Source: Ensifer sp. Root278 (GTDB lineage Bacteria; Pseudomonadota; Alphaproteobacteria; Rhizobiales; Rhizobiaceae). From it: a stretch of 64,000 nucleotides of DNA. The notes below the pieces were generated by a model. The model was not told the DNA's origin and searched no databases. It worked only from the letters and a program-made list of their open reading frames with translations. The translations under genes and the position numbers were made by a program. The stretch lies in contig NZ_LMJJ01000001.1 of assembly GCF_001429285.1 (NCBI RefSeq), positions 192,565 through 256,564 on the forward strand. Direction: 5' to 3'. Numbering within the stretch: the stretch's first letter is position 1; every line of letters starts with the position of its first letter. Positions 27,953 through 35,784 of this stretch are shown in pieces.

Positions 27953-29122
27953 TCAGAGGCTTTTGAACTTGGCGATGACGCCCTCGACTTCGGCCGTCTT
28001 CAGGCCGGCGATGTTGATGCGGCCGGAGCCGGGCATGTAGATGCCGTGCTCGTTGCGGAGCCGCATGACATCGGCCTCTGTGAGTGGCAGCAGCGAGAAC
28101 ATGCCTTCCTGGCTGGCGACCGCGCCGAGCGCCTGCCAGCGATCGCGCAGGCCCTCGGCCAGCGCCCGTCGGATGTTGGTGATACGCAACCGCATGGTTT
28201 CGAGTTCTTCCTTCCAGTCGCGCTTAAGGTCGGCGTCGGAAAGGATCAAACGCACGATGGCGGCGCCATGATCCGGCGGCATCGAATAGCTGGTGCGCGC
28301 GAGGCCGGCGAGGTTGGAGCGGACCGTATCGGCCGAGGAGGACGAGGTCGTCACCGCGAAGATCGCGCCGGCGCGCTCGCGATAGAGGCCGAAGGACTTG
28401 GAGCAGGAGACGGCAACCAGCGCCTCGGGCACGACGCCGATCAGGTGGCGAAGGCCGGCGACATCCTCGTCGAGGCCACGGCCGAAACCCTGATAGGCGA
28501 GATCGACGAGCGGCAGTAGGCTGCGCTCGGCGATGACGGCGGCAAGCTCCATCCACTGTGCTTCGGTAATCACGCCGCCGCTCGGGTTGTGGCAGCTCGC
28601 ATGCAGCAATACGGCGTCGCCGGCAGAGGCTCCCTGCAGCGCGGTGATCATGTTGTCGAAGAGCACCGTCTGTGTTGGTACATCGAAGAACGGGTAGCCG
28701 GCGGGTTCAAGGCCGGCCGTCTTGAAGATGCTCGCATGGTTCGGCCAGCTCGGCAGGCCGATCCAGATGCGCTTGCCGCCCATCTGATGGATGAGGTCGG
28801 CCGCGAGCCTGAGAGCGCCGGACCCCCCCGGCGTCTGCACGCCGGCAATGTGGCTGCGATCGATGGTATCGCCGCCGACCAGCGTCCAGAGATGATCGAT
28901 AAAGACGAGGTCGCCTTCCGGGCCGACATAGGCCTTGCTGTCCTGGGTTTCGAGCAACCGCTTCTCGGCCGCCTTGACGGCGCGGAAGATCGGCGTGTGG
29001 CCGGTTTCGTCGCGGTAGACGCCGACGCCGAGATCGACCTTTCCGGGGCGCTCGTCCTTGCGGTAGAGCCCGATCAGGGCGAGCAACGGATCGTCGGGTT
29101 GGCGGGTCAGTGCGTCGAACAT
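27953..29122 (-). CDS. tyrB: aromatic-amino-acid/aspartate transaminase, class I
   Basis: A 389-residue PLP-dependent aminotransferase of the AspC/TyrB subfamily. The Schiff-base lysine is in SCSKSFGLYRER (near residue 247). Other active-site pieces are GVGVYRDETG, the substrate-binding HASCHNPSGG and the late arginine of GSGRINIAG. It transfers amino groups between aromatic amino acids or aspartate and 2-oxoglutarate. An Lrp-type regulator is divergent, and palindromes lie in the shared promoter. Confidence 0.92.
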   Translation of the reverse strand: MFDALTRQPDDPLLALIGLYRKDERPGKVDLGVGVYRDETGHTPIFRAVKAAEKRLLETQDSKAYVGPEGDLVFIDHLWTLVGGDTIDRSHIAGVQTPGGSGALRLAADLIHQMGGKRIWIGLPSWPNHASIFKTAGLEPAGYPFFDVPTQTVLFDNMITALQGASAGDAVLLHASCHNPSGGVITEAQWMELAAVIAERSLLPLVDLAYQGFGRGLDEDVAGLRHLIGVVPEALVAVSCSKSFGLYRERAGAIFAVTTSSSSADTVRSNLAGLARTSYSMPPDHGAAIVRLILSDADLKRDWKEELETMRLRITNIRRALAEGLRDRWQALGAVASQEGMFSLLPLTEADVMRLRNEHGIYMPGSGRINIAGLKTAEVEGVIAKFKSL

Positions 29123-29232
29123 GCCGGAAAATCCCCCTTGAGTGGCAGCGATGCGTTATCGGTCGAGAATGCCTGCCGGCCGCCGTTCCTCCGGCTTGCC
29201 CTGCGACTTCCTTCTTAAGTCAGGATCAGCGC

Positions 29233-29289
29233 AAAATCGATGCGATTTTTGCCGCAGAAGCAATATCGACAGCGTGCTATTTGCGCAAA
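29233..29289. promoter_or_regulatory. palindromes in the aminotransferase/Lrp divergent promoter
   Basis: AAAATCG ATG CGATTTT (29233-29249) and the perfect TTTGCGCAAA (29280-29289) lie in the 209-base space between the two starts. AT-rich palindromes at this spacing suit cooperative Lrp-dimer binding and autoregulation. Confidence 0.5.
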
Positions 29290-29331
29290 ACTCTGCAATT
29301 GATTTGCTGATTTGCGCGTTGGAGCTTGGTT

Positions 29332-29814
29332 ATGGTTGAAAAGGTGGCGATGGAGCTGGATCAGGTCGACCGACGCATCATCCGTCTGCTCGTCGAGGAT
29401 GCGTCGTTGAGCAACAACGAGCTCGCGGCCCGGGTCGGTCTCTCGCCGGCGCCACTGTCGCGCCGCCTCGCCAGGCTCTATGCGACGGGCGTCATCCGCC
29501 AGCAGGTCGTGGTCGATCCGAAGGCGGCCGGTGTCGGCTTCCAGGCTTTCGTCGAAGTGACGCTGGAGCGCACCGCAAGCAAGGTCGGTCACCGTTTCAT
29601 CGAGTTGGTCTCGCGCATGCCGGAGGTGGTGGAATGCCACACGGTCGCCGGCGACTTCGATTTTCTCCTGAAGATCGCGGTGCGCGACGTCGCCGACTAC
29701 AAGCGCCTGCTATGGAGCGAGTTCGAACAGATTGCCGAGATCAAGACGCTGCGCTCGACCATCCTTCTCGATAGCCCGAAGATGACGGCCGCCACCTTGG
29801 GTGACGGCCGCTGA
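29332..29814 (+). CDS. Lrp/AsnC-family transcriptional regulator
   Basis: A 160-residue feast/famine regulator. An N-terminal helix-turn-helix (LSNNELAARVGLSPAPLSRRL, in part) is followed by a RAM ligand-binding domain (about 70-150) with VVECHTVAGDFDFLLKI. The ligand is probably an amino acid, given the divergent aromatic aminotransferase. ATG 29332 follows GGAG by seven bases, better than the GTG two codons earlier. Confidence 0.93.
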   Translation: MVEKVAMELDQVDRRIIRLLVEDASLSNNELAARVGLSPAPLSRRLARLYATGVIRQQVVVDPKAAGVGFQAFVEVTLERTASKVGHRFIELVSRMPEVVECHTVAGDFDFLLKIAVRDVADYKRLLWSEFEQIAEIKTLRSTILLDSPKMTAATLGDGR

Positions 29815-29857
29815 ATGAGCCGATTGGGGATGGCTTCGCGCGTTCTCGGGATTGCGC

Positions 29858-30916
29858 TTAGGCTTCGAGCGGTCCCGGCTTGCGCAGGGCGTTGGAGGGC
29901 TGAGCGCAGGCGATCTTCATCAGGTCCGAACGTCGGCGTGCAAGGCGGGTCGAGACGCGGGTGACGATCAGCCCATCCTGCGGCGCGCGCACGTCGAGCG
30001 AGCCGTCGAGCCGGCCGGGACGGGTGAGAATGGTCGCGAGCAGGTCACCGGCCTTTACGCTTTCGCCGATGTCGCGATGAAACAGGATGGCGCCCGCCTC
30101 CGGCGCGCGGATCATCTCGATGTTGTCGAGGGGCGCGACGATGCCAGAGAACGGCGCGATCGCCTCTTCGTCACCGGTAACGACGCCACGGGCGACGAGG
30201 AAGCGGAAGACACCCTCTGCGTCCTTACGGGCAAGCTCCGGATAGACGTCGCGCGTGCCGCGAAGCTCGACCGTGACCGAGAGGCGTCCGGGAAGACGCG
30301 CCTTCTTCTGCCCGGTCTCATACTTCCAGGCATAGGCGACAGCCTCCTCGAAGGCGGAACTTTCGCCGTCCGAGAGGAAGACCGCTTCCATGTCGAGCGC
30401 AGAAGCGAGGTCGCCCGCCTCCGGCCAGAAGGCGTCGTCGATATAGGCGTATTGCAGCGCCTCGTCGTCGCAGTGAAGGTCGAGCATCAGGTCGGCGCCG
30501 AGCGCCATATGCAGCAGCTGGCGCTTCAACCGGTCGGTCGCCGAATAGCGATCGAGATCCTCGATGAGGTAGTCCCGGTCGGCAAGCGAGATCAGCGGAA
30601 AATCGCGGTTGAAGTTGGTGCGTGAGCCGAGGTCGAAGCGGCCCTGCAACTCGCCGAAATGCGATTGCGCCGTGCCGATCGGGTTCGCCTGCGGTACGAC
30701 TGTGATGTCGCCGAGGATGGCGCCGTCTTTTTCTGCCTGCTGCAATCTTTGCAGAAGGAAATGCGCCAGCGCCGTGCCCGGCAGCTCGTTGGCGTGCAGC
30801 GCCGCCTGGATATAGGTCTTCGGTGCCGCGGCATTCCTGCCCTTGAAGCGGTAGACAGGCAGGCGCCATTCGATGCCGGACGTATCGCCGGCGATGATGA
30901 TTTCGGAAATGTCCAT
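29858..30916 (-). CDS. succinylglutamate desuccinylase/aspartoacylase-type (M14) deacylase
   Basis: A 352-residue zinc hydrolase of the AstE/ASPA group. The zinc ligands are in ALHANELPG (H and E) and LMLDLHCDDEALQYAY (H). A C-terminal barrel-like region (about 265-335) resembles a biotinyl/lipoyl-like fold. Relatives cleave N-acyl amino acids or ectoine derivatives. ATG 30916 has a GGAGGAG site. No ectoine or arginine pathway gene is adjacent, so the substrate is open. Confidence 0.88.
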   Translation of the reverse strand: MDISEIIIAGDTSGIEWRLPVYRFKGRNAAAPKTYIQAALHANELPGTALAHFLLQRLQQAEKDGAILGDITVVPQANPIGTAQSHFGELQGRFDLGSRTNFNRDFPLISLADRDYLIEDLDRYSATDRLKRQLLHMALGADLMLDLHCDDEALQYAYIDDAFWPEAGDLASALDMEAVFLSDGESSAFEEAVAYAWKYETGQKKARLPGRLSVTVELRGTRDVYPELARKDAEGVFRFLVARGVVTGDEEAIAPFSGIVAPLDNIEMIRAPEAGAILFHRDIGESVKAGDLLATILTRPGRLDGSLDVRAPQDGLIVTRVSTRLARRRSDLMKIACAQPSNALRKPGPLEA

Positions 30917-31064
30917 GGGCTCCTCCCGTATCGTTTTGTTGGTGGCGCTTATCGGCATTCCAACGGCGCTCCGCAAGTCGCTAAGAACCGGGGTGCGGAA
31001 TCGGGTTGCGCCGAAGTCGCTCTGGCTTTGACCGCCGGGGAAGGCCTATTGTTCCCAGAAACCG

Positions 31065-31167
31065 CTACAGCGCCGCGCGTCTTATGAGACGCGCAAAGGT
31101 CGCTGTAGCACTTTGAAGTGCTGCATGTTTTTGTCCTTATAATCGGCGACGATTAAAGGAAACATGC
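31065..31167 (+). repeat. RIME-type intergenic mosaic element (103 bp, three palindromes)
   Basis: Three consecutive palindromes are seen: CTACAGCG...CGCTGTAG with an inner GCGCGTCT TATG AGACGCGC (31065-31108), GCACTTTGAAGTGC (31108-31121), and GCATGTTT...AAACATGC (31123-31167) with GTCCTTA/TAAAGGA-type inner pairing. Size and structure match the RIME1 elements described in rhizobia. Partial copies occur at 11853-11899 and 44791-44853. The GST start codon follows 26 bases later. Confidence 0.8.
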
Positions 31168-31192
31168 AGCGGCACAGGCAGGAGACGGCAAA

Positions 31193-31819
31193 ATGATCCT
31201 GATCGGCCAATACGACTCTCCGTTCGTTCGTCGCGTGGGCATCGCGCTCACGCTCTACGGTATCCCCTTCGAACACTGCCCCTGGTCGTCCTTCGGCAAC
31301 GCCGACGAGATTCGCGCCCACAATCCGCTGACGCGCGTGCCGACCCTGGTGCTGGACGATGGGCTGGCGCTCACCGACAGCCACATCATCCTCGACTATC
31401 TCGATAGCCTCGTTTCCGACGATCAGGTCATGTTCCCGCGAACCGAGCCGGCACGACATCGGGCACTCCGGATCGCCACGCTCGCCACCGGCCTTGGCGA
31501 CAAGGCGGTCAGCCTGTTTTACGAGAAACGCCTGCACGGTGAGGTCTCGGCGCTCTGGGTCGATCGCTGCCGCCGCCAGATCGAGGAAACGCTCGGCGTG
31601 CTCGAGGCGAGCCGTGCGCAAGGCCAGAGCGAATACTGGCTCTCGGAGCGCATCGGTCATGTCGATATCGTCGTTGCGGTCGTCCTGCGGTTCCTTAACG
31701 ACGTGCATGCCGATCTTGTGGCGATCTCGAACTACCCTCATCTGCAGGCACATGCGCAGAAGCTGGAAGCGCTCCCGGTGTTCCAGACGATCAGCCAGCC
31801 TTTCATTCCGCCGGCTTGA
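31193..31819 (+). CDS. glutathione S-transferase family protein
   Basis: A 208-residue GST with a thioredoxin-like N-domain (MILIGQYDSPFVRRVGIALT; serine in place of cysteine at the start of helix 1), TRVPTLVLDDG cis-proline loop and DSHIILDYLDS glutathione-binding motif. The C-terminal domain is all helical. A GGAGA site precedes the ATG, directly after the RIME element. It is a cytosolic detoxification enzyme of unknown substrate. Confidence 0.92.
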   Translation: MILIGQYDSPFVRRVGIALTLYGIPFEHCPWSSFGNADEIRAHNPLTRVPTLVLDDGLALTDSHIILDYLDSLVSDDQVMFPRTEPARHRALRIATLATGLGDKAVSLFYEKRLHGEVSALWVDRCRRQIEETLGVLEASRAQGQSEYWLSERIGHVDIVVAVVLRFLNDVHADLVAISNYPHLQAHAQKLEALPVFQTISQPFIPPA

Positions 31820-31859
31820 GGCTTCGGCGCGATCCGGCGAGCGGCAAAGTGCAGCAATG

Positions 31860-31883
31860 CCGCGCGTCGGAGAGGACGCGCGG
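31860..31883. terminator. GC hairpin between convergent genes
   Basis: CCGCGCGTC GGAGAG GACGCGCGG is a perfect 9-bp stem without T tract, between the convergent GST and truncated hydrolase genes. It resembles the inner stem of the RIME-type elements and may be a remnant of one. Confidence 0.45.
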
Positions 31884-31924
31884 CGATCTCGATCGGCAAT
31901 GCTGGCTGGCTTCAGGCGCTCCGG

Positions 31925-32686
31925 CTACTCGGCATCGAGGAAGCTGCGGATCGCTTTCACCGTGGCCCCTGGTTGCTCCTCTATCAGCCAGTGGCCGGAT
32001 GCCGGAATGACCACTCCCGTGACGTTTTCGGCAGCCGCGCTGGCAACGACGGCCATCGTGGGGCCGAAGGATTTTTCGCCGCCAACGGCCAGAACCGGCA
32101 TGCCGAGTTTGCCTTGCTTCAGGAGGGCCTGGTTGTCGGTCGCGTCCTGGTCGAAGGCTGCGAACTGGGCGAAACCGGCGCGCATCGCCCCCGGCTGGGC
32201 ATAGAGCTTGGCGTAGTGTTCGCGCGATGCTTCGTCCCACTTCTTCGGGTCGGCGGAGAATTCGTTCCAGAAGCGATCGAGATAGATGCGCTCGCGGCCG
32301 GCAACCAGGCGCTCCATGTCAGGCCCGCCAAAACGGAAGTGCCAGAGCAGCGGGTTCTTGAGGATCTCTTCCCAAGGGCCGATGCCGGGAAGCGGCGCAT
32401 CCATGAGCACAAGTTTTGTCGTCCGGGACGGGTACTGCGCGGCAAATTGGTAGCCGACCATGTTGCCGATGTCGTGCGCGACAACGTCGACTTTTTCCGC
32501 CTTCAAGGCGTCGAGCACGCCGGCGATATCCTTTGCTTCGTTCTTCTTGTCGTAGCCGGTTGCCGGTTTCTCAGAGAGCCCCATGCCCCTGAGGTCGGGC
32601 ACGATGACGCGGTGGTTGCGCTGAACGTCGGCCAGGGCCGGGGCGGCAAGGGCGATGGCTGCGCCGGCAATGAGGGAACGGAGCAT
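31925..32686 (-). CDS. alpha/beta hydrolase lacking its N-terminal core (likely deletion product)
   Basis: 253 residues. A signal peptide (LIAGAAIALAAPALA) runs straight into VIVPDLRGMGLSEKPATGYD, which in epoxide-hydrolase/dehalogenase relatives lies about 80 residues into the mature protein. The first strands and the oxyanion HGxP motif are missing. The nucleophile elbow VVAHDIGNMVGY (aspartate) and the catalytic histidine (IPASGHWLIEEQ) remain. The frame is intact, so an in-frame deletion is likely. Activity is doubtful without the oxyanion hole. ATG 32686 follows an AGGAGA site. Confidence 0.75.
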   Translation of the reverse strand: MLRSLIAGAAIALAAPALADVQRNHRVIVPDLRGMGLSEKPATGYDKKNEAKDIAGVLDALKAEKVDVVAHDIGNMVGYQFAAQYPSRTTKLVLMDAPLPGIGPWEEILKNPLLWHFRFGGPDMERLVAGRERIYLDRFWNEFSADPKKWDEASREHYAKLYAQPGAMRAGFAQFAAFDQDATDNQALLKQGKLGMPVLAVGGEKSFGPTMAVVASAAAENVTGVVIPASGHWLIEEQPGATVKAIRSFLDAE

Positions 32687-32854
32687 TCTGTCTCTCCTGT
32701 TTGTCGGTATGTGCCAAAAGGCGTTTCGATAAGCAGAAAATGACATTGGATAGTTGTTCGAACTAGTAGCCGAAAAGCGGAGTTATTGTTCGCCTTTGCC
32801 GAACGCTGTGCGGTCTTGTTCGCGTTCCCGCCGGGGTAGCGACCAGATGAGTGT

Positions 32855-32878
32855 GGGCGGGCACTCCAAGGCCCGCCC
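32855..32878. terminator. GC hairpin downstream of the GFA gene
   Basis: GGGCGGGC ACTCCAAG GCCCGCCC is a perfect 8-bp stem, 23 bases past the end of the minus-strand GFA gene. It has no T tract, so it may be a weak terminator or an RNA-stabilising 3' end. Confidence 0.5.
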
Positions 32879-32901
32879 TGCGAAACCTTCCGTTGCCGAT
32901 C

Positions 32902-33315
32902 CTAAGCCGGCGGCATGGTCTCGAATTTGGTCAGGGCCGGATCGAGATGGTCCCAGGCATGGCCGCGTATGCCGTAGGTCACGACCTGAGGCTTGTAGCG
33001 GCTGGGATCGTCGAGGCTTGCCGCGCGAACACTGAAGAACTCCGGCATGGCCGAGAAGGTCATGTAGACGGGTGAGCCGCAGGTGGGACAGAAGCCGCGC
33101 GTCTTCACATGGCCACTATCGGCGACCATGTCCCAGTGCGTCGCTTCACCTTCGAGCTTCACCCCGTCGCGGCGGAACGTCATATGTGAACCATGCCCGG
33201 TTCCGCTCTCCTGCTGGCAGTCGCGGCACTGGCAGTCGTTGGAGAAAACCGGTTCTCCGGAGATTTCGTAGCGGATCGCACCGCAGGCGCATCCGCCGAT
33301 ATAGGACTTGCTCAT
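32902..33315 (-). CDS. GFA family (CENP-V/GFA domain) zinc protein
   Basis: A 137-residue protein of the glutathione-dependent formaldehyde-activating enzyme family. Zinc-binding cysteines are seen in GGCACGAIRY, the CQCRDCQQ block and FCPTCGSPVYM. The fold may bind glutathione adducts, but most members are uncharacterised. ATG 33315 has an excellent AGGAGG site. It lies 123 bases after the AHSA1 gene on the same strand and may share its transcript. Confidence 0.92.
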   Translation of the reverse strand: MSKSYIGGCACGAIRYEISGEPVFSNDCQCRDCQQESGTGHGSHMTFRRDGVKLEGEATHWDMVADSGHVKTRGFCPTCGSPVYMTFSAMPEFFSVRAASLDDPSRYKPQVVTYGIRGHAWDHLDPALTKFETMPPA

Positions 33316-33438
33316 ACATTCCTCCTGTTTCGGGCACGGCAAAGCCTGGCGCGCGGCCGTAAGGGCGACGCCGACCATTCTCTTTGCTCGTTCGGGTTGG
33401 TGAGGTGCCGGATTGCCGTGACGATCCGGCTTTAGCAT

Positions 33439-33906
33439 TTAGTGCTGTTCGTCGGTGACAGAGCCGAGGCGCGACAGGACCTTCGTCCAGCCCTCGCTCA
33501 TGTTCTTGTAGGCGCTGTCGTTCTTCGGCGTGACGAAGCCGGAATGCACAAGGCGAAGACGGGTGCCGTTGTCGACCTTTGCCAGCGTCCAGGTGACGAC
33601 CGTATCGAGGCGGGAGCCGTAGCCGGTATTGCCCTCGTGCCCGCCCTGCCAGGAGTAGACGAAGCGCTCATGCGGACGCACCTCCAGCACCTGGCAACGG
33701 ATCGTCCCGTCCCAGGCGCCGGCCGGCGTCGTCTGGAAGGTGAAATGCGTGCCCTCCACGGGTTGAAAGCCCGTCGGCGGCATGATCCATCGGCCCATCA
33801 GGTCGCCGTTGGTCAGCGTCTTCCAGATCGTCTCGGGCGTATGCGGAAACACCTCGTCGACGACGATGTCTTGCGTCCCGGACTTCAGAACTGCTGCGTC
33901 GGTCAT
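33439..33906 (-). CDS. SRPBCC/AHSA1-family protein
   Basis: A 155-residue START-like (SRPBCC) protein of the activator-of-Hsp90-homologue group: VDEVFPHTPETIWKTLTNGD at the start, GRWIMPPTGFQPVEG in the middle and the long C-terminal helix NMSEGWTKVLSRLGS. The hydrophobic cavity binds unknown ligands. The start overlaps the ArsR stop by four bases (ATGA), the standard ArsR-SRPBCC pair seen across bacteria. Confidence 0.92.
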   Translation of the reverse strand: MTDAAVLKSGTQDIVVDEVFPHTPETIWKTLTNGDLMGRWIMPPTGFQPVEGTHFTFQTTPAGAWDGTIRCQVLEVRPHERFVYSWQGGHEGNTGYGSRLDTVVTWTLAKVDNGTRLRLVHSGFVTPKNDSAYKNMSEGWTKVLSRLGSVTDEQH

Positions 33907-34235
33907 GGATCAATCTCCTTGAGAAGTGTGCGTAGGTCGGCAAAGCGCTCGCGCCAGAAGGTGCCGTAGTGGCTCATCCAGTCGACGAGCGGCGCCAGGC
34001 CTTCGGGCTCGGCGCGGTAATAGACGTTGCGGCCCTCCGGACGCTCGGCGACGAGACCCGCCTGCTTCAGCGATTTGAGGTGCTGGGAAATCGCGCCCTG
34101 CGTCACGCCGCTGCCGCGGGTGAGCTCGACCACGGTGATTTCCTCGGCATTGGCGATGCGCTCGAAGACGGCGCGCCTTGTCGGGTCGGCAAGGGCGCGC
34201 ATGACGGCGGTGATGGGGGCGGTTTCAATCATCAT
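33903..34235 (-). CDS. ArsR-family transcriptional regulator
   Basis: A 110-residue winged-helix repressor: ALADPTRRAVFERIANAEE, then the recognition region VTQGAISQHLKSLKQAGLVA and the wing PEGRNVYYRAEP. The metal-binding ELCVCDL motif of true arsenic or metal sensors is absent, so it belongs to the SRPBCC-linked branch with an unknown signal. An imperfect inverted repeat (AATCA...TGATT, 34241-34265) just upstream could be its operator. It is coupled to AHSA1. Confidence 0.93.
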   Translation of the reverse strand: MMIETAPITAVMRALADPTRRAVFERIANAEEITVVELTRGSGVTQGAISQHLKSLKQAGLVAERPEGRNVYYRAEPEGLAPLVDWMSHYGTFWRERFADLRTLLKEIDP

Positions 34236-34338
34236 GGCTAAATCATTAGTGTAGGCTGATTGATTAGTCAACGCTATTTGTTTCGCCCGGCGCTCCTGAA
34301 ACGATAAGGCTGTCGTCCGAGTTTGGGTTCGAGACGAG

Positions 34339-34371
34339 AAAAAGGGGCGCCACCCAAGGTGCGCCCCTTTG
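34339..34371 (-). terminator. terminator after the secreted hydrolase gene
   Basis: AAAGGGGCGC pairs with GCGCCCCTTT across a short loop with extra inner pairing. On the minus strand the stem is followed by TTTTTC. It ends the 34394-35152 transcript. Confidence 0.85.
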
Positions 34372-34393
34372 TATTGTTGTCGGTTGAGGTTGC

Positions 34394-35152
34394 TTATTCG
34401 CTGGCTTGAGCGGCCTGTTCGATAAGCGCTGCGACGGCATCGGGCTTCGAGACGTAGACGGCGTGGCTGCCGGATGTTTCGACGACGGTGGAGCCGGCGC
34501 GTTTTGCCATCTGGCGCTGGGCGGCCGGCGGGATCATGTGGTCGTCGGTGGCGACCAGATAGAAGCTCGGCTTTTCCTTCCAGGCCGGCGCGGTGACGGC
34601 ACCGGCTGCCGCTTCCACGCCCCACGGCACCTGGGAGTCGGCCATGAAGGCTGCAATCTCGGGATCGACGTCGGCCGCGAAGGCGGCGGCGAACTTCGCC
34701 TTGTCGAGCGCCAGGAAACCATCGACCGGCGGCAGGATCGGCGGAACGGAGGCGCCGGCCGGCGGGTTGGCGATCAGCGTGGAAACGGACTCGCCCTTAT
34801 CCGGCGCGAAGGCGGCGATATAGACGACGGACTTCACCTTTTCGTCGGTACCGGCTTCCGAGACGACCACGCCGCCATAGGAATGACCGACGAGTACGAC
34901 CGGGCCATCCTGTGCGGCGATCGCGCGCTTGGTGACGGCAACGTCGTCTGCAAGCGACAGGGTCGGGTTCTGGACGATGGTGACGTTGTAGCCGTCCTTC
35001 TTGAGGATGTTGTAGACGCCCTGCCAGCCGGAGCCATCGACGAAGCCGCCGTGAACGAGCACGACATTCTTGGTGGCGGGGGCGGCCTCAGCCGGTGTGA
35101 GCGCGCTTGCGGAGAGGGCGAAAGCGGCGGCAGTGATGAGGGTCTTGATCAT
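34394..35152 (-). CDS. exported alpha/beta hydrolase
   Basis: 252 residues with a signal peptide (ending AEA or AAP near residue 24) and an alpha/beta hydrolase domain. The nucleophile elbow GHSYGG and the oxyanion motif VLVHGGFVDGSGW are clear, and the catalytic histidine is in ETSGSHAVYVSKPD. It resembles the MhlA/EstX-like esterases often paired with MarR regulators. It probably acts in the periplasm on a small ester or reactive compound. The divergent OhrR-like gene and operators imply induction by peroxide or an electrophile. Confidence 0.9.
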   Translation of the reverse strand: MIKTLITAAAFALSASALTPAEAAPATKNVVLVHGGFVDGSGWQGVYNILKKDGYNVTIVQNPTLSLADDVAVTKRAIAAQDGPVVLVGHSYGGVVVSEAGTDEKVKSVVYIAAFAPDKGESVSTLIANPPAGASVPPILPPVDGFLALDKAKFAAAFAADVDPEIAAFMADSQVPWGVEAAAGAVTAPAWKEKPSFYLVATDDHMIPPAAQRQMAKRAGSTVVETSGSHAVYVSKPDAVAALIEQAAQASE

Positions 35153-35182
35153 TTTCGGGTCTCCTTGGTTGAGTTGGTTTCC

Positions 35183-35267
35183 GCGAAAATCGTTATCGCG
35201 ATAATCATCGTATACGCCGACTCGATTTCGTTGTAAAGATACTTTTTATCGCGATATTGATTTTCGC
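35183..35267. promoter_or_regulatory. paired operators of the OhrR-like regulator
   Basis: TTATCGCGATAA (35193-35204, perfect) and TTATCGCGATAT (35246-35257) lie 53 bases apart between the divergent hydrolase and MarR genes. They are bracketed by an outer inverted pair GCGAAAATC (35183-35191) and GATTTTCGC (35259-35267), so the whole region is mirror-symmetric. This suits a dimeric regulator controlling both directions. Confidence 0.75.
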
Positions 35268-35301
35268 AGCACAAGGTTCGAACTGCGCCAAGGAGACTAC
35301 G

Positions 35302-35748
35302 ATGTCTGATGCACCCACCCTGCCACTGGACAGCCAGCTCTGTTTTTCGATCTATTCGGCGTCGATCGCCATCAACCGCGTCTACAAGCCCATGCTCGAT
35401 GCGCTGGGTGTGACCTACACGCAGTATCTCGTCCTGAGTACGCTTTGGGAAAAGGACGGCCTGACGATCTCGGCGATCGCCGATCGGCTGAGCCTTGAAT
35501 CCAGCACCATTACGCCGGCGGTCAAGCGGTTGGAGGCCGCCGGTTTCGTCGGCCGGCATCGCAGCATGGTCGACGAACGCCTGGTCGAGGTTCACCTCAC
35601 CGCCAAGGGTCGGGATCTCCACGTGAAGACCGGATGCTTGACGGCCTCCCTGCTGGAGCATTCGGGTTTCACCGTACCGGAGATGATCGATCTGAACGAA
35701 AGGGTCCAGAAGTTGCGCAACGGAATGCGGGACGCAGCCAAGGCGTAG
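35302..35748 (+). CDS. OhrR-like MarR-family regulator
   Basis: A 148-residue MarR protein. The N-terminal LDSQLCFSIYSAS block is the OhrR signature, with C14 at the position of the peroxide-sensing cysteine. The winged helix holds IADRLSLESSTITPAVKRLE. In OhrR, oxidation of this cysteine by organic hydroperoxides releases the operator. No ohr gene is adjacent; the divergent secreted hydrolase is the likely target. An AAGGAG site precedes ATG 35302. Confidence 0.92.
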   Translation: MSDAPTLPLDSQLCFSIYSASIAINRVYKPMLDALGVTYTQYLVLSTLWEKDGLTISAIADRLSLESSTITPAVKRLEAAGFVGRHRSMVDERLVEVHLTAKGRDLHVKTGCLTASLLEHSGFTVPEMIDLNERVQKLRNGMRDAAKA

Positions 35749-35784
35749 AGGCGGGCGAGCATTGCGACGCGGTTGGGCGCCGGG

